NCBI GenBank assembly: GCA_022776785.1
Contig: JALFHA010000367.1
Span: 1-10,569, forward strand
Source of the DNA: Clostridiales bacterium
GTDB lineage: Bacteria > Bacillota > Clostridia > Christensenellales > Aristaeellaceae
Direction: 5' to 3'
DNA: 10,569 nt
The position numbers and the translations under genes were made by a program. This document shows, one piece after another, positions 1 to 7,235 of this stretch; the first letter of the stretch is position 1, and each line of letters begins with the position of its first letter. The notes beneath the pieces were generated by a model. It did no database searches. It was not told the origin of the DNA and saw nothing but the letters and a program-made list of their open reading frames with translations.

Positions 1-202
1 GGCATTCGTTGATGACAATGCGCGTCAGCCATCCGCGGAAGGTCGTCTCCCGCGCCTGCGCGCGGCGCTCCCACGCGCGCAGCATCGCCTGCTGCACCGC
101 GTCCTGCGCATCCTCCCGCCTGCGCAGGATGCTCACACTCAGCCGGTACATGCCGCCAAGCATCTCCTGTGCCTCCCGGACAAAGGCCGTCTCCTCGATC
201 AC
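1..202 (-). CDS. ECF-type RNA polymerase sigma factor (5' part only)
   Basis: Only the N-terminal two thirds of a hundred residues are in the window; the gene continues past base 1. The translated part reads as sigma-70 region 2 of an extracytoplasmic-function sigma factor: a region 2.2-like stretch DAQDAVQQAMLRAW, which binds core polymerase, followed by FRGWLTRIVINEC, the usual end of region 2.4 that reads the -10 element. Such factors redirect RNA polymerase to stress or envelope genes. There are two candidate starts. ATG at 208 lies only 1 nt after the strong AAGGAGG (210-216). GTG at 202 has a 7-nt spacing, so I prefer GTG. The gene lies downstream of the terminator of the lgt-like operon and has its own ECF-type promoter, suggesting self-activation. 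Any anti-sigma partner would lie outside the window. Family is clear; subgroup is not. Confidence 0.88.
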   Translation of the reverse strand, partial: MIEETAFVREAQEMLGGMYRLSVSILRRREDAQDAVQQAMLRAWERRAQARETTFRGWLTRIVINEC

Positions 203-225
203 GCCCATTCCTCCTTCTGTTCCTC

Positions 226-241
226 TGAAGCGGCCGCTTCA
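226..241. repeat. 16-bp perfect palindrome at the expected transcription start of the sigma factor gene
   Basis: TGAAGCGGCCGCTTCA is a perfect inverted repeat with no spacer. It sits just downstream of the ECF -10 element (247-252), so it overlaps or directly follows the expected start of transcription and ends 10 nt before the Shine-Dalgarno sequence. It could be an operator for a dimeric repressor or a leader hairpin. The sequence alone does not decide. Confidence 0.6.
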
Positions 242-246
242 CTGGA

Positions 247-275
247 TAGACGGCATAAAGTAGGCAAAAGTTTCA
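247..275 (-). promoter_or_regulatory. ECF-type promoter of the sigma factor gene
   Basis: On the minus strand TGAAAC (270-275) is followed after 17 nt by CGTCTA (247-252). This matches the TGAAAC-N16/17-CGTC pattern known for Bacillus ECF factors such as sigma-M and sigma-W. The -10 element lies 44 nt before the preferred GTG start. Because the gene behind it is itself an ECF sigma factor, autoregulation is the natural reading. No equally good sigma-A promoter is seen in the same gap. Confidence 0.7.
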
Positions 276-293
276 TGCCCACGCATGATTCGG

Positions 294-327
294 GAAAAAG
301 AAAAAGCCCGGGGTCTCCCTCAGGCTT
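294..327 (-). terminator. Rho-independent terminator of the LRR-NAGPA-lgt-like operon
   Basis: On the minus strand, 7 nt after the stop codon of the lgt-like gene, AAGCCTGAGGG pairs with CCCCGGGCTT across an AGA loop (304-327). The stem has about ten pairs, with one bulged A and one G-U pair. It is followed by TTTTTCTTTTT (295-305). This is a textbook intrinsic terminator and separates the operon from the ECF promoter downstream. Confidence 0.88.
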
Positions 328-333
328 CAACAG

Positions 334-1233
334 TCATAACCTGTTATTCTCCAGCTGCGCCCACGGCCGCAGCGCCGCCCAGCCCATCGCCGCCAGCACA
401 GCGGCCATCAGCGCATAGTCAAGCGCCCGCGGCATGGGCAGCTTGTCAAGCGCGTATTCCAGACCGACGACGAGCGCCACGCCCAGCAGATAGACACCCC
501 ACGGCAGGGCGATCCGCCTTCCTCGCAGCCCCGCTTTGACGCTGCCGACGGCGAGCGCCGCCAGCGCAAACACGGCGCACTGCACCTGCTGCACGCGCAC
601 AAAGCCCCAGCGCAGCGTCTCGGCGCGCAGGCTCTCGCAGAAAATCTGCGCCATTGACCAGCAGACCAGCGCAAAGGCGAAGCGCCCGCCCGGCACGCAC
701 CATTTGCGCAGCAGCACCGACGCCAGCACGGCCAGCGCCAGCACGCTCTCGAGCATGAAGACCGCGCCGTGCCACTGTCCGTACATGTCCTGCGCGGCGA
801 CGGGGAAAAAGCAGAGCGCAGGGTCGTCGATGACCTGCCCCCAGCCAAAGTCCGAAAAGACCTCAGCCGCTCTGGCCAGCACGATCATCAGCAGAGCAGC
901 GGGCGCGAGCGCGTCGAGCAGGCGGGCGGAACGCTCGCCGGTCAGACGCGCGGCAAGCACCGCGGCGAGCATCGCGCCGAGCACCGAGCCGCACATTGCG
1001 TTTTCATAGGGATAAAAGCTGATGAGCCCGCCCATCCAAAAGGCGCCGCCGATGACGTTGTTCATCAGCAGGTAGTAGCCGCGCGCGCAGACGATGCACA
1101 GCGGCACGGCGAGCAGCGCGGTCAGCGCACCCCGGCGCGCACCCAGCCCTGCCCTCGCGCAGGAGAGCGCCAGCGCCCCGCAGGAGATCAGCGCGGCACA
1201 CACAAGCGCCGTGCCGTAGGCGGAAAGCACCAT
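334..1233 (-). CDS. Divergent prolipoprotein diacylglyceryl transferase (Lgt)-family membrane protein
   Basis: This 299-residue protein is almost wholly hydrophobic and has about seven to eight predicted membrane segments. It follows the Lgt fold pattern: CARGYYLLMNN (49-59) resembles the Lgt motif ARLGYVLFY, LARAAEVF (119-126) lies where Lgt has GRLGNFIN, MLES (160-163) matches the LYES segment, and IFCESLRAETLRWG...Q (197-216) matches the C-terminal FxExxR...G...Q block. True Lgt transfers diacylglycerol to the lipobox cysteine of prelipoproteins. Here the expected histidine of the HGG motif is absent (FYPYENAMCG, 73-82) and the conserved asparagine after the arginine is replaced by Glu124, so that activity is doubtful. 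ATG at 1233 follows the NAGPA stop codon by 2 nt, with AAGGAGG inside the end of that gene, so the two are translationally coupled. It is probably the last gene of the operon. Family is fairly sure; substrate is unknown. Confidence 0.75.
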   Translation of the reverse strand: MVLSAYGTALVCAALISCGALALSCARAGLGARRGALTALLAVPLCIVCARGYYLLMNNVIGGAFWMGGLISFYPYENAMCGSVLGAMLAAVLAARLTGERSARLLDALAPAALLMIVLARAAEVFSDFGWGQVIDDPALCFFPVAAQDMYGQWHGAVFMLESVLALAVLASVLLRKWCVPGGRFAFALVCWSMAQIFCESLRAETLRWGFVRVQQVQCAVFALAALAVGSVKAGLRGRRIALPWGVYLLGVALVVGLEYALDKLPMPRALDYALMAAVLAAMGWAALRPWAQLENNRL

Positions 1234-1235
1234 GG

Positions 1236-2135
1236 TTACTCCTCCTTTGCCGTGCTGGCAAAATAGATGATGTCGCTGATCGGGCGGCTATACGCGCTGT
1301 TTTCCGCGTTGATCTTGCTGCCGCCAAAGTACATGGCCGTCGTGTTGCCGCCGTCGAGATTGTAAGCGTTCTGCACGCCGAGACTGGCGACAAACGCCGA
1401 AAACTCCGCCAGCGTCATGCCGGTGCTGCCCTCATCCTTGGAGCCGTCGCAGCAGATGCACAGGTATTCCAGCCTGCCCCGCTCCACCTGCGCGATGGCG
1501 CAGCGGCGGTGCTTGCCCTCCGAGAAGTTGAAGACAGCATCATACGCCGGGTCGAGCACCTCGCCCTCGATGACGAGTCCCGGCCCGAAGTTGAAGGTAT
1601 TGACGATGCCGAGGGGAGACAGCGCCTCGATGGCCGCCTTCGTCTCCTCCTTCACGCCTCCGCGAACAATGTGGAAATCCCCCGCGCTGTCGATCACCAG
1701 CACGTCGCGCCCGTCAATCGGGACGTCGGCGTACATCTGCCCCTGACGGATGAGATAGCTCCCCTTGTTCTGAAGCTGATAGGCGAAATAATCGCCGCTG
1801 ACGGCAAAGACAGCGTTCACCCGCCGCGCAATCGCATCGATTTCCGCCGTCTGCGCCCGGTTGAAGGCATAGGCCGGCGCCGTGCGCAGCTGCGACGCAT
1901 CCCGGATGGTGATGCGTGCGACATAGCACTGCGTCCTGTTGACCTCCATCCGCTCGATCTCCACGCGGATGGAATCATCCTCATAGACGGACTCCCCCTG
2001 ATAGCATTCCTCGCGGGGCGGCATGCCGCCGCTCAGGTCGATGGGCAGCGCCTCGCCCAGCGCGCGCAGCGGCGCACAGAGCGCGGCGCACAGCAGCAGC
2101 GCCATGCAGCCTCTGCGCAGATGAATCTGATTCAA
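1236..2135 (-). CDS. Secreted phosphodiester glycosidase family protein (NAGPA/DUF2233 domain)
   Basis: The 299-residue protein has a signal peptide: MNQIHLRRG, then a hydrophobic core MALLLCAALCAPL, with likely cleavage near residues 25-29. The rest is one NAGPA domain, named after the human N-acetylglucosamine-1-phosphodiester glycosidase that uncovers mannose-6-phosphate. Visible family motifs are SGDYFAY (113-119), FNFGPGLV (181-188), RCAIAQ (211-216), NLDGGNTTAMYFGG (259-272) and RPISDIIYF (284-292). Bacterial members are secreted and are thought to act on glycan phosphodiesters of envelopes or exopolysaccharides; the substrate here is unknown. The start is TTG at 2135, since no in-frame ATG or GTG lies closely upstream and the basic n-region fits. 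ATG at codon 11 is an alternative. The gene lies 99 bp after the LRR gene and 2 bp before the lgt-like gene, all in one direction, so an operon is likely. The 99-bp gap is purine-rich and holds no terminator. Confidence 0.85.
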   Translation of the reverse strand: MNQIHLRRGCMALLLCAALCAPLRALGEALPIDLSGGMPPREECYQGESVYEDDSIRVEIERMEVNRTQCYVARITIRDASQLRTAPAYAFNRAQTAEIDAIARRVNAVFAVSGDYFAYQLQNKGSYLIRQGQMYADVPIDGRDVLVIDSAGDFHIVRGGVKEETKAAIEALSPLGIVNTFNFGPGLVIEGEVLDPAYDAVFNFSEGKHRRCAIAQVERGRLEYLCICCDGSKDEGSTGMTLAEFSAFVASLGVQNAYNLDGGNTTAMYFGGSKINAENSAYSRPISDIIYFASTAKEE

Positions 2136-2234
2136 TGCTTTCGTTCCTTTCCATCGCTTTCGTTTCTGCTCTTGCTTCTGTTTCCGTTGTCACTGCTTCA
2201 TACTGGTCTTCAATAAAAGCATCGCTTCCAATTA

Positions 2235-3098
2235 TTACAGATCGTCAAACGGCACATACTCCCGCGTCCTGAAAAAGTCATAGAGCGCAAAGTAATGCGG
2301 ATGCTTTCTCCACGTCCCCTCCGTGGGGTTGTTGTCAAAATCCATCTCGCAATCCGGCAGCGCCGCGGCGAGGGACGCCCTCTCCTCCTCGGAAATCTCA
2401 AGATTCATGCCCAGCCACAGCCTGCGCAGGCTCTTCATCTGCTTGAGCGGCTCCAGGTCGTCGATGGGGTTGTTCTTGATGTTCAAATCGCGCAGGTTGG
2501 TCAGCCCCAGCAGCGGCGTGATGTCGTGCACGCGGCAGGTGAACATCTCCAGATACACGAGGTTGTGCAGCTCGGCCAGTGCGGAGATGTCGCCCACCGG
2601 ATTGATGGCGATGATGAGCACCTCGAGGTTGGGCAGCTCCTTGATAAAGCTGAGATCCTCCACCCAGTTGTGGCCGATGTCCAGCGCCTTGAGGTTCTTG
2701 CAGAAGCGCAGCTTGGCGAAATTGCGCTCATCGTGAATCGGGTCAGGGCTCTGCCCATGCAGCGTGGAGAAGGCGGTCACATCCGTGCGCACTTTGTGGT
2801 CGCCCACCCACAGCGTCCAGCCGAAGAAGATCTGCGGATAGCTCTCAAACAGCTCCGACATCTGCGCCTCTGTCAGATTGCTGGCGTACATGTCCACCCG
2901 CTCAAGGCAGGGCATCTGGTCAAGAAAGGCCCTGAGCCCCTCCACATCCTCCACCCGGATGGAGCCAAAGTCAATCGCCGTGTCCTGAGAATCCGCCGTC
3001 AGCCCGGCAAAGCTCACAGGCTCGGCGAGCGCAAGCGAAGCCAGCAGCACAAACGCCGCCAGCACAGCAGCGAAGGCCGCTCCCCTGATATTCCTCAT
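2235..3098 (-). CDS. Secreted leucine-rich-repeat protein
   Basis: The 287-residue protein begins with a signal peptide (hydrophobic residues 7-24, ending ALAEP, likely cut after Ala25). A variable part follows, then at least four regular 22-residue leucine-rich repeats of the internalin type: units starting NLKALDIGHN (135), NLEVLIIAIN (157), NLVYLEMFTC (179) and NLRDLNIKNN (201), with a degenerate fifth from 223 to 248. A cap rich in aromatic residues (KHPHYFALYDFFRTREY) ends the chain. LRR proteins bind other proteins or glycans. No LPXTG anchor, transmembrane tail or lipobox is seen, so it is probably released or held outside the membrane. ATG at 3098 has GGAGG 8 nt upstream. It is the first gene of the operon with the NAGPA protein and the Lgt-like protein. 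The ligand is unknown. Confidence 0.85.
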   Translation of the reverse strand: MRNIRGAAFAAVLAAFVLLASLALAEPVSFAGLTADSQDTAIDFGSIRVEDVEGLRAFLDQMPCLERVDMYASNLTEAQMSELFESYPQIFFGWTLWVGDHKVRTDVTAFSTLHGQSPDPIHDERNFAKLRFCKNLKALDIGHNWVEDLSFIKELPNLEVLIIAINPVGDISALAELHNLVYLEMFTCRVHDITPLLGLTNLRDLNIKNNPIDDLEPLKQMKSLRRLWLGMNLEISEEERASLAAALPDCEMDFDNNPTEGTWRKHPHYFALYDFFRTREYVPFDDL

Positions 3099-3137
3099 CC
3101 TTCATCCCTCCGCATGATCTGGTTTACACACCGTTTA

Positions 3138-3166
3138 ACTCTACCCCTTTTTTGCACACTTGTCAA
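3138..3166 (-). promoter_or_regulatory. Sigma-A promoter of the LRR-NAGPA-lgt-like operon
   Basis: On the minus strand TTGACA (3161-3166) and TAGAGT (3138-3143) are separated by exactly 17 nt. The -10 element lies 39 nt before the LRR start codon. The -35 element begins only 7 nt past the purL terminator stem. CTTGT (3159-3163) and ACAAG (3173-3177) form a short inverted repeat around the -35, which may be chance. Confidence 0.75.
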
Positions 3167-3172
3167 TAGATA

Positions 3173-3207
3173 ACAAGAGCGGCTTGCATTTTCGCCGCCG
3201 CTCTCGT
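3173..3207 (-). terminator. Probable terminator after purL
   Basis: An 11-bp stem (3197-3207 pairing with 3173-3183, with one G-U pair) closes a 13-nt loop. It begins 27 nt after the purL stop codon. The downstream sequence on the minus strand, TTATCTATT, is only moderately rich in T, so termination may be partial and some read-through into the LRR operon is possible. Confidence 0.65.
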
Positions 3208-3233
3208 CATGTATTGCCAAAACGCTGTGCGCT

Positions 3234-6200
3234 TTACAGGAAGTAGGCCACGCCGGATTCAAACAGGTGCTGATCCTTCTCGCCGGGGATGTTCTTCGCC
3301 ACGCACGCGCCGATGCGCTCGCTGTGGCCCATCTTGCCCAGCACGCGGCCATCCGGCGAGCAGATGCCCTCGACCGCCCAGTATGAGCCGTTGGGGTTGC
3401 AGGGCATCTTGACAGCAGGCAGGCCGTCCGCGGTGGCATACTGCGTGACGATCTGACCGTTTGCCATGAGCTGCGCGAGCTGCTTCTCGCGGCAGACGAA
3501 GCGTCCCTCGCCGTGGGAAATCGCCACCTGATGCACATCGCCCACGCTGACGCCCGCCATCCACGGCGACTTGACAGAGGAGACGACCGTGCGCACATGC
3601 GTCGCCGCATGGCGGCCGATGGTGTTGAAGGTCAGCGTCGGGTCGTCCTCGCGCAGGGTGCGGATCTCGCCGTAGGGAACAAGGCCCAGCTTGATGAGCG
3701 CCTGGAAGCCGTTGCAGATGCCCAGCATCAGGCCATCGCGCTTGCCAAGCAGCTCCATGATGGCCTCCATGATGCGCGGGTTGCGCAGCGCGGTGGCGAT
3801 GAACTTGCCGGAGCCATCCGGCTCGTCGCCCGCGGAGAAGCCGCCCGGCAGCATGACGATCTGCGCACTGGCGATGCCCTTGACAATCGCCTCGACGGAT
3901 TCCTCCACGCCCTTTGCCGTCAGGTTGCGGAAGACGAAGACGTCCGTCTGCGCCCCGGCGCGCTCGAAGGCGCGGGCGCTGTCCAGCTCGCAGTTGGTGC
4001 CCGGGAAGGACGGAATGAACACGCGCGGCCTGGCCACGCGCACGCGCGGGCGCACCTCGCTGCGCGTCTCGCACGGCAGGTAGGGTGCGGTGGTGTTCTT
4101 TGCCGACACCGTCGTCGGGAAGACGCTCTCCAGCGGAGCCGTCCATGCCGCACGCGCCTCGGCGAGCGTCACCGTCGCGCCGCACGCGCTGATGGAGGCG
4201 TTTTCCGTTGTCATGCCCACGATCGCAAGGCCCTCGGGCACAGCCGCGCCGTCCGCCAGCTCGACGAGAATCGAGCCGTAGCGCGGCAGGAACAGCTCAT
4301 CCTCTGCAACACCCGTCAGGCTCGCGCCGATGCGGCTGCCGAACGCCATCACGGAGAGCGCCGCCGCCACGCCGCCGCGGCCGACCGTGTGCGCGCTGAG
4401 CACGTCGCCGCGCGCAATCGCCTGATGCAGCGTCCCGTAGAGCGCCAGCGCCTCGGCGTAGCGCGGGACGAGCTGTTCATCAACGGGCAGCGTCAGCAGC
4501 GCGAGACGGTGCCCCGCCCCCTGCAGATCGGTGCCAATCACGCGGCGCGCATCCACCGTGCCCACCGCAAAGGACACGAGCGTCGGCGGAACATGGATGT
4601 CCTCAAACGATCCGCTCATCGAATCCTTGCCGCCGATGGAGGCCGTGCCGAAGCCAAGCTGCGCGCTCAGTCCGCCCAGCAGCGCCGCCGCCGGCTTGCC
4701 CCAGCTCTCGGGCACCTTGTTCAGCCGCTCAAAATACTCCTGGAAGGTCAGCCGCGCGCGCGACGCGTCACCACCCGCCGCGCAGATCTTCGCCAGCGAT
4801 TCCGTCACCGCGTACACCGCGCCGTGGAACGGGCTCCACTCGCTCAGGTACGGGTCATAGCCGTGGCTCATCAGCGTGGCCGTGGTCGTCTCGCCCTGCG
4901 CGGGAATCAGCGCCGCCATCGCCTCGTTCGGGCTCTCGCGGTACACGCCGCCGTAGGGCGCGAGGATCGTACCCGCGCCGATGGTGCCGTCAAAGCGCTC
5001 GACGAGCCCCTTCTGCGAGCAGATGTTCAGGTCGCCGAGCATCGCCAGCCACGCCTCGCGCACCGTCTTGCCGCGCGCGAAATCGGGCTGCGCGGTCAAA
5101 TAGGGCTCGCGCTCGTCCGGCGCGGTGACGATGGCCCGCGCATGCTGCGTCACGCCGTTCGTATCCAGGAACGCGCGGGAGAGATCGACAATCGTCCTGC
5201 CGCGCCAGTGCATCACCAGCCGGGCCTCCTCGGTGACGACGGCCACCTGCGTGGCCTCGAGGTTTTCCTCGTAGGCCATCTGCTTGAAGCGCTCGACCTT
5301 GTCCGCCTCGATGACGCAGGCCATGCGCTCCTGCGATTCGGAGATCGCCAGTTCCGTGCCGTCAAGGCCCTCATACTTCTTGGGCACGGCGTCCAGCTCG
5401 ATGACGAGGCCTGGAGCCAGCTCGCCGACGGCCACACACACGCCGCCCGCGCCGAAGTCGTTGCAGCGCTTCACCATCTGCGCGAACTCCGCGCTGCGGA
5501 ACAGGCGCTGGATGCAGCGCTCCGTCGGCGCGTTGCCCTTCTGCACCTCCGCGCCGCAGGTCGTCAGCGACTGCGCGTTGTGCGCCTTGGAGGAGCCCGT
5601 CGCGCCGCCGCAGCCGTCGCGGCCCGTGCGGCCGCCCAGCAGCATCACCACGTCGCCCGGCTGGGGCGCGGCGCGGCGCACATGGTCGCGCGGGGTCGCG
5701 GCGATGACCGCGCCCAGCTCCATGCGCTTGGCGACGAAGCCGGGATGATAGTATTCCTGCACCTTGCCCGCCGCCAGACCGATCTGGTTGCCGTAGCTCG
5801 AGTAGCCCTGCGCCGCGGTCGTCGTGATGCGCCGCTGGGGCAGCTTGCCCTCGCGCGTGCGGCTGTAGGGCACGCGCGGGTCACCGGAGCCGGTGATGCG
5901 CATGGCCTGATAGACGTAGCTACGCCCGGAGAGCGGATCGCGGATGGCGCCGCCCAGGCAGGTCGCCGCGCCGCCGAAGCCCTCGATCTCCGTCGGGTGG
6001 TTGTGCGTCTCATTCTTGAACATGATGAGCCACGGCTCATCCTTGCCGTCCACATTCGCCGTGACGACGATGGAGCAGGCGTTGATCTCGTCGGAGGCAT
6101 CGAGGTCGTCGAGCTTGCCCAGCCTGCGCAGCGCCTTCGCGCCCAGCGTCGCCATGTCCATGAGCGAAATGTCCTTGCGGCGCTCGCCGTAGACATCGCT

Positions 6201-6989
6201 GCGCGTATCGACATACAGCTCGTATGCCGCGCGGATGGGCGCGATGAAGCGGCCGTCCGCGAACTCGATTTCGTCAATCGCCGTCAGGAAGGTCGTATGC
6301 CGACAGTGATCGCTCCAATAGGTATCGATGGCGCGCAGCTCAGTGATGCTCGGGTCGCGCTTTTCCGTATCGCGGAAATAATCGCGGCAGAAGCACAGGT
6401 CCTCCGCGCTCATCGCCATGCCCAGCTCGCGCACCATCGCCTCGAGCGCCTTATCCTCCATCGAAATGAAGCCCTCGACCGTCGCCACGTCAGCGGGCGC
6501 ATCGGCGTGCATGGTCAGCGTCTCGGGCTTGTCCATCGACGCGCGGCGCGCCTCGACCGGATTGATGAGGTGGCGGGCGATGCGTTCCATCAACTCCTGT
6601 GTCACGCTGCCCTCAATCGCGTAAACCTTCGCGCAGGCCACCCTCGGGCGCTCATCCTGCGGGCTGAGCAGCTGCAGACACTGGCTCGCGCTGTCGGCGC
6701 GCTGGTCGTACTGGCCGGGCAGGTATTCCACCGCGAGCGTCTGCGCGTCCATCTCCGGAAGCGCCTCGTCGTAGAGCACATCCACATTCGGCTCGGAGAA
6801 GATGACGCCGCGCGCGCTTTCAAAGGCCGCGTCGGACAGGCCCTCCACGTCGTAGCGCTGGAAAATGCGCACGCGCTCAATCGCCTGCGTGGCCAGTGCC
6901 TCGCAAAGCTCACGGCAGAGCTGCTGCGCGGCCACATCATAGCCGGGGCGCTTCTCCGCATAGATTCTTCTGACCTGACTTGTACTCAC
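3234..6989 (-). CDS. purL: Phosphoribosylformylglycinamidine synthase, single-chain (FGAM synthase)
   Basis: This enzyme catalyses the fourth step of de novo purine synthesis: FGAR + glutamine + ATP to FGAM. At 1251 residues it is the fused cytosolic form that joins PurS-like, PurL and PurQ parts, as in clostridia and streptococci. Seen in order: N-terminal PurS-like region (about 1-200); linker/active-site block TYWSDHCRHTTF (223-234); ETHNHPTEIEGFGG (327-340); GGRTGRDGCGGATGSSKAH (452-470), which lines the ATP/FGAR site; NDFGAGG (510-516); SIGGKDSMSGSF (784-795) in the second AIRS-like half; and a class I glutamine amidotransferase from about 988 with PSFPGTNCELD (993-1003). The amidotransferase nucleophile is Cys1092 in LGICNGFQ, and His1222 and Glu1224 stand in GHSERI. 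All key residues are present. GTG at 6989 is chosen because GGAGGAGG lies 6 nt upstream. No other pur gene adjoins it; it has its own promoter and terminator. Confidence 0.98.
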   Translation of the reverse strand: MSTSQVRRIYAEKRPGYDVAAQQLCRELCEALATQAIERVRIFQRYDVEGLSDAAFESARGVIFSEPNVDVLYDEALPEMDAQTLAVEYLPGQYDQRADSASQCLQLLSPQDERPRVACAKVYAIEGSVTQELMERIARHLINPVEARRASMDKPETLTMHADAPADVATVEGFISMEDKALEAMVRELGMAMSAEDLCFCRDYFRDTEKRDPSITELRAIDTYWSDHCRHTTFLTAIDEIEFADGRFIAPIRAAYELYVDTRSDVYGERRKDISLMDMATLGAKALRRLGKLDDLDASDEINACSIVVTANVDGKDEPWLIMFKNETHNHPTEIEGFGGAATCLGGAIRDPLSGRSYVYQAMRITGSGDPRVPYSRTREGKLPQRRITTTAAQGYSSYGNQIGLAAGKVQEYYHPGFVAKRMELGAVIAATPRDHVRRAAPQPGDVVMLLGGRTGRDGCGGATGSSKAHNAQSLTTCGAEVQKGNAPTERCIQRLFRSAEFAQMVKRCNDFGAGGVCVAVGELAPGLVIELDAVPKKYEGLDGTELAISESQERMACVIEADKVERFKQMAYEENLEATQVAVVTEEARLVMHWRGRTIVDLSRAFLDTNGVTQHARAIVTAPDEREPYLTAQPDFARGKTVREAWLAMLGDLNICSQKGLVERFDGTIGAGTILAPYGGVYRESPNEAMAALIPAQGETTTATLMSHGYDPYLSEWSPFHGAVYAVTESLAKICAAGGDASRARLTFQEYFERLNKVPESWGKPAAALLGGLSAQLGFGTASIGGKDSMSGSFEDIHVPPTLVSFAVGTVDARRVIGTDLQGAGHRLALLTLPVDEQLVPRYAEALALYGTLHQAIARGDVLSAHTVGRGGVAAALSVMAFGSRIGASLTGVAEDELFLPRYGSILVELADGAAVPEGLAIVGMTTENASISACGATVTLAEARAAWTAPLESVFPTTVSAKNTTAPYLPCETRSEVRPRVRVARPRVFIPSFPGTNCELDSARAFERAGAQTDVFVFRNLTAKGVEESVEAIVKGIASAQIVMLPGGFSAGDEPDGSGKFIATALRNPRIMEAIMELLGKRDGLMLGICNGFQALIKLGLVPYGEIRTLREDDPTLTFNTIGRHAATHVRTVVSSVKSPWMAGVSVGDVHQVAISHGEGRFVCREKQLAQLMANGQIVTQYATADGLPAVKMPCNPNGSYWAVEGICSPDGRVLGKMGHSERIGACVAKNIPGEKDQHLFESGVAYFL

Positions 6990-7069
6990 GATGCTCCTCC
7001 TCCATCTGCATGGGCGGGCGCGCGCCGCCGCTCGGGCCGCTCCTCCGCCGATTACGAAACGACAGAGGC

Positions 7070-7098
7070 ATTATAGCATTAAATGTTCGCTCTTGCAA
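7070..7098 (-). promoter_or_regulatory. purL promoter (sigma-A) with possible PurR box
   Basis: On the minus strand TTGCAA (7093-7098) and a perfect TATAAT (7070-7075) are 17 nt apart, giving a leader of about 75 nt before the GTG of purL. The leader is very GC-rich and can form a small GGCGG/CCGCC stem just before the Shine-Dalgarno sequence; I see no purine riboswitch core. The spacer contains GCGAACATT (minus strand, 7082-7090), which fits the Bacillus PurBox core CCGAACWWT at 8 of 9 positions. Confidence 0.75.
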
Positions 7099-7119
7099 TC
7101 CATTTCAGACTTATGCAGG

Positions 7120-7138
7120 CGAAAACACTCCGTTTTCG
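7120..7138. repeat. Inverted repeat midway between the purL and traX promoters
   Basis: CGAAAAC (7120-7126) and GTTTTCG (7132-7138) are perfect 7-bp arms around ACTCC. The repeat lies between the two divergent promoters, close to the midpoint of the two CGAACATT boxes. It may be an operator; it is not followed by a T-tract on either side, so it is not a terminator. Confidence 0.5.
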
Positions 7139-7159
7139 TCCCTTTGCACGCAAAATAAA

Positions 7160-7195
7160 CCGAACATTGACAAGCTTTCACCGATGCTGTATAGT
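7160..7195 (+). promoter_or_regulatory. traX-like gene promoter (sigma-A) with overlapping PurBox-like site
   Basis: TTGACA (7167-7172), a 17-nt spacer and TATAGT (7190-7195) form a near-consensus sigma-A promoter 40 nt before the start codon. CCGAACATT (7160-7168) overlaps the first two bases of the -35 element and matches the PurBox core CCGAACWWT at all nine positions. A protein bound there would touch polymerase contacts. The same 8-mer CGAACATT lies in the purL promoter on the other strand. Confidence 0.75.
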
Positions 7196-7235
7196 AAACC
7201 GGTCAGGAAACCATCCAGGGAAGGGAGGCCCCGCC

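Noticed and set aside
2295..3173. A 292-codon open frame on the plus strand
   Set aside because: It is the shadow of the LRR gene; the opposite strand has a signal peptide, regular 22-residue repeats and a good promoter and ribosome site.
6990..7069. A riboswitch in the purL leader
   Set aside because: The leader is only about 75 nt, GC-rich, and I see no conserved purine, PRPP or other riboswitch core or terminator/antiterminator pair.
3513..7076. A 1187-codon open frame on the plus strand
   Set aside because: It lies antisense to purL, whose motifs are unmistakable. Its translation is a low-complexity, Arg/Ala/His-rich sequence with no family pattern, as expected from the GC-rich third positions of the opposite strand.
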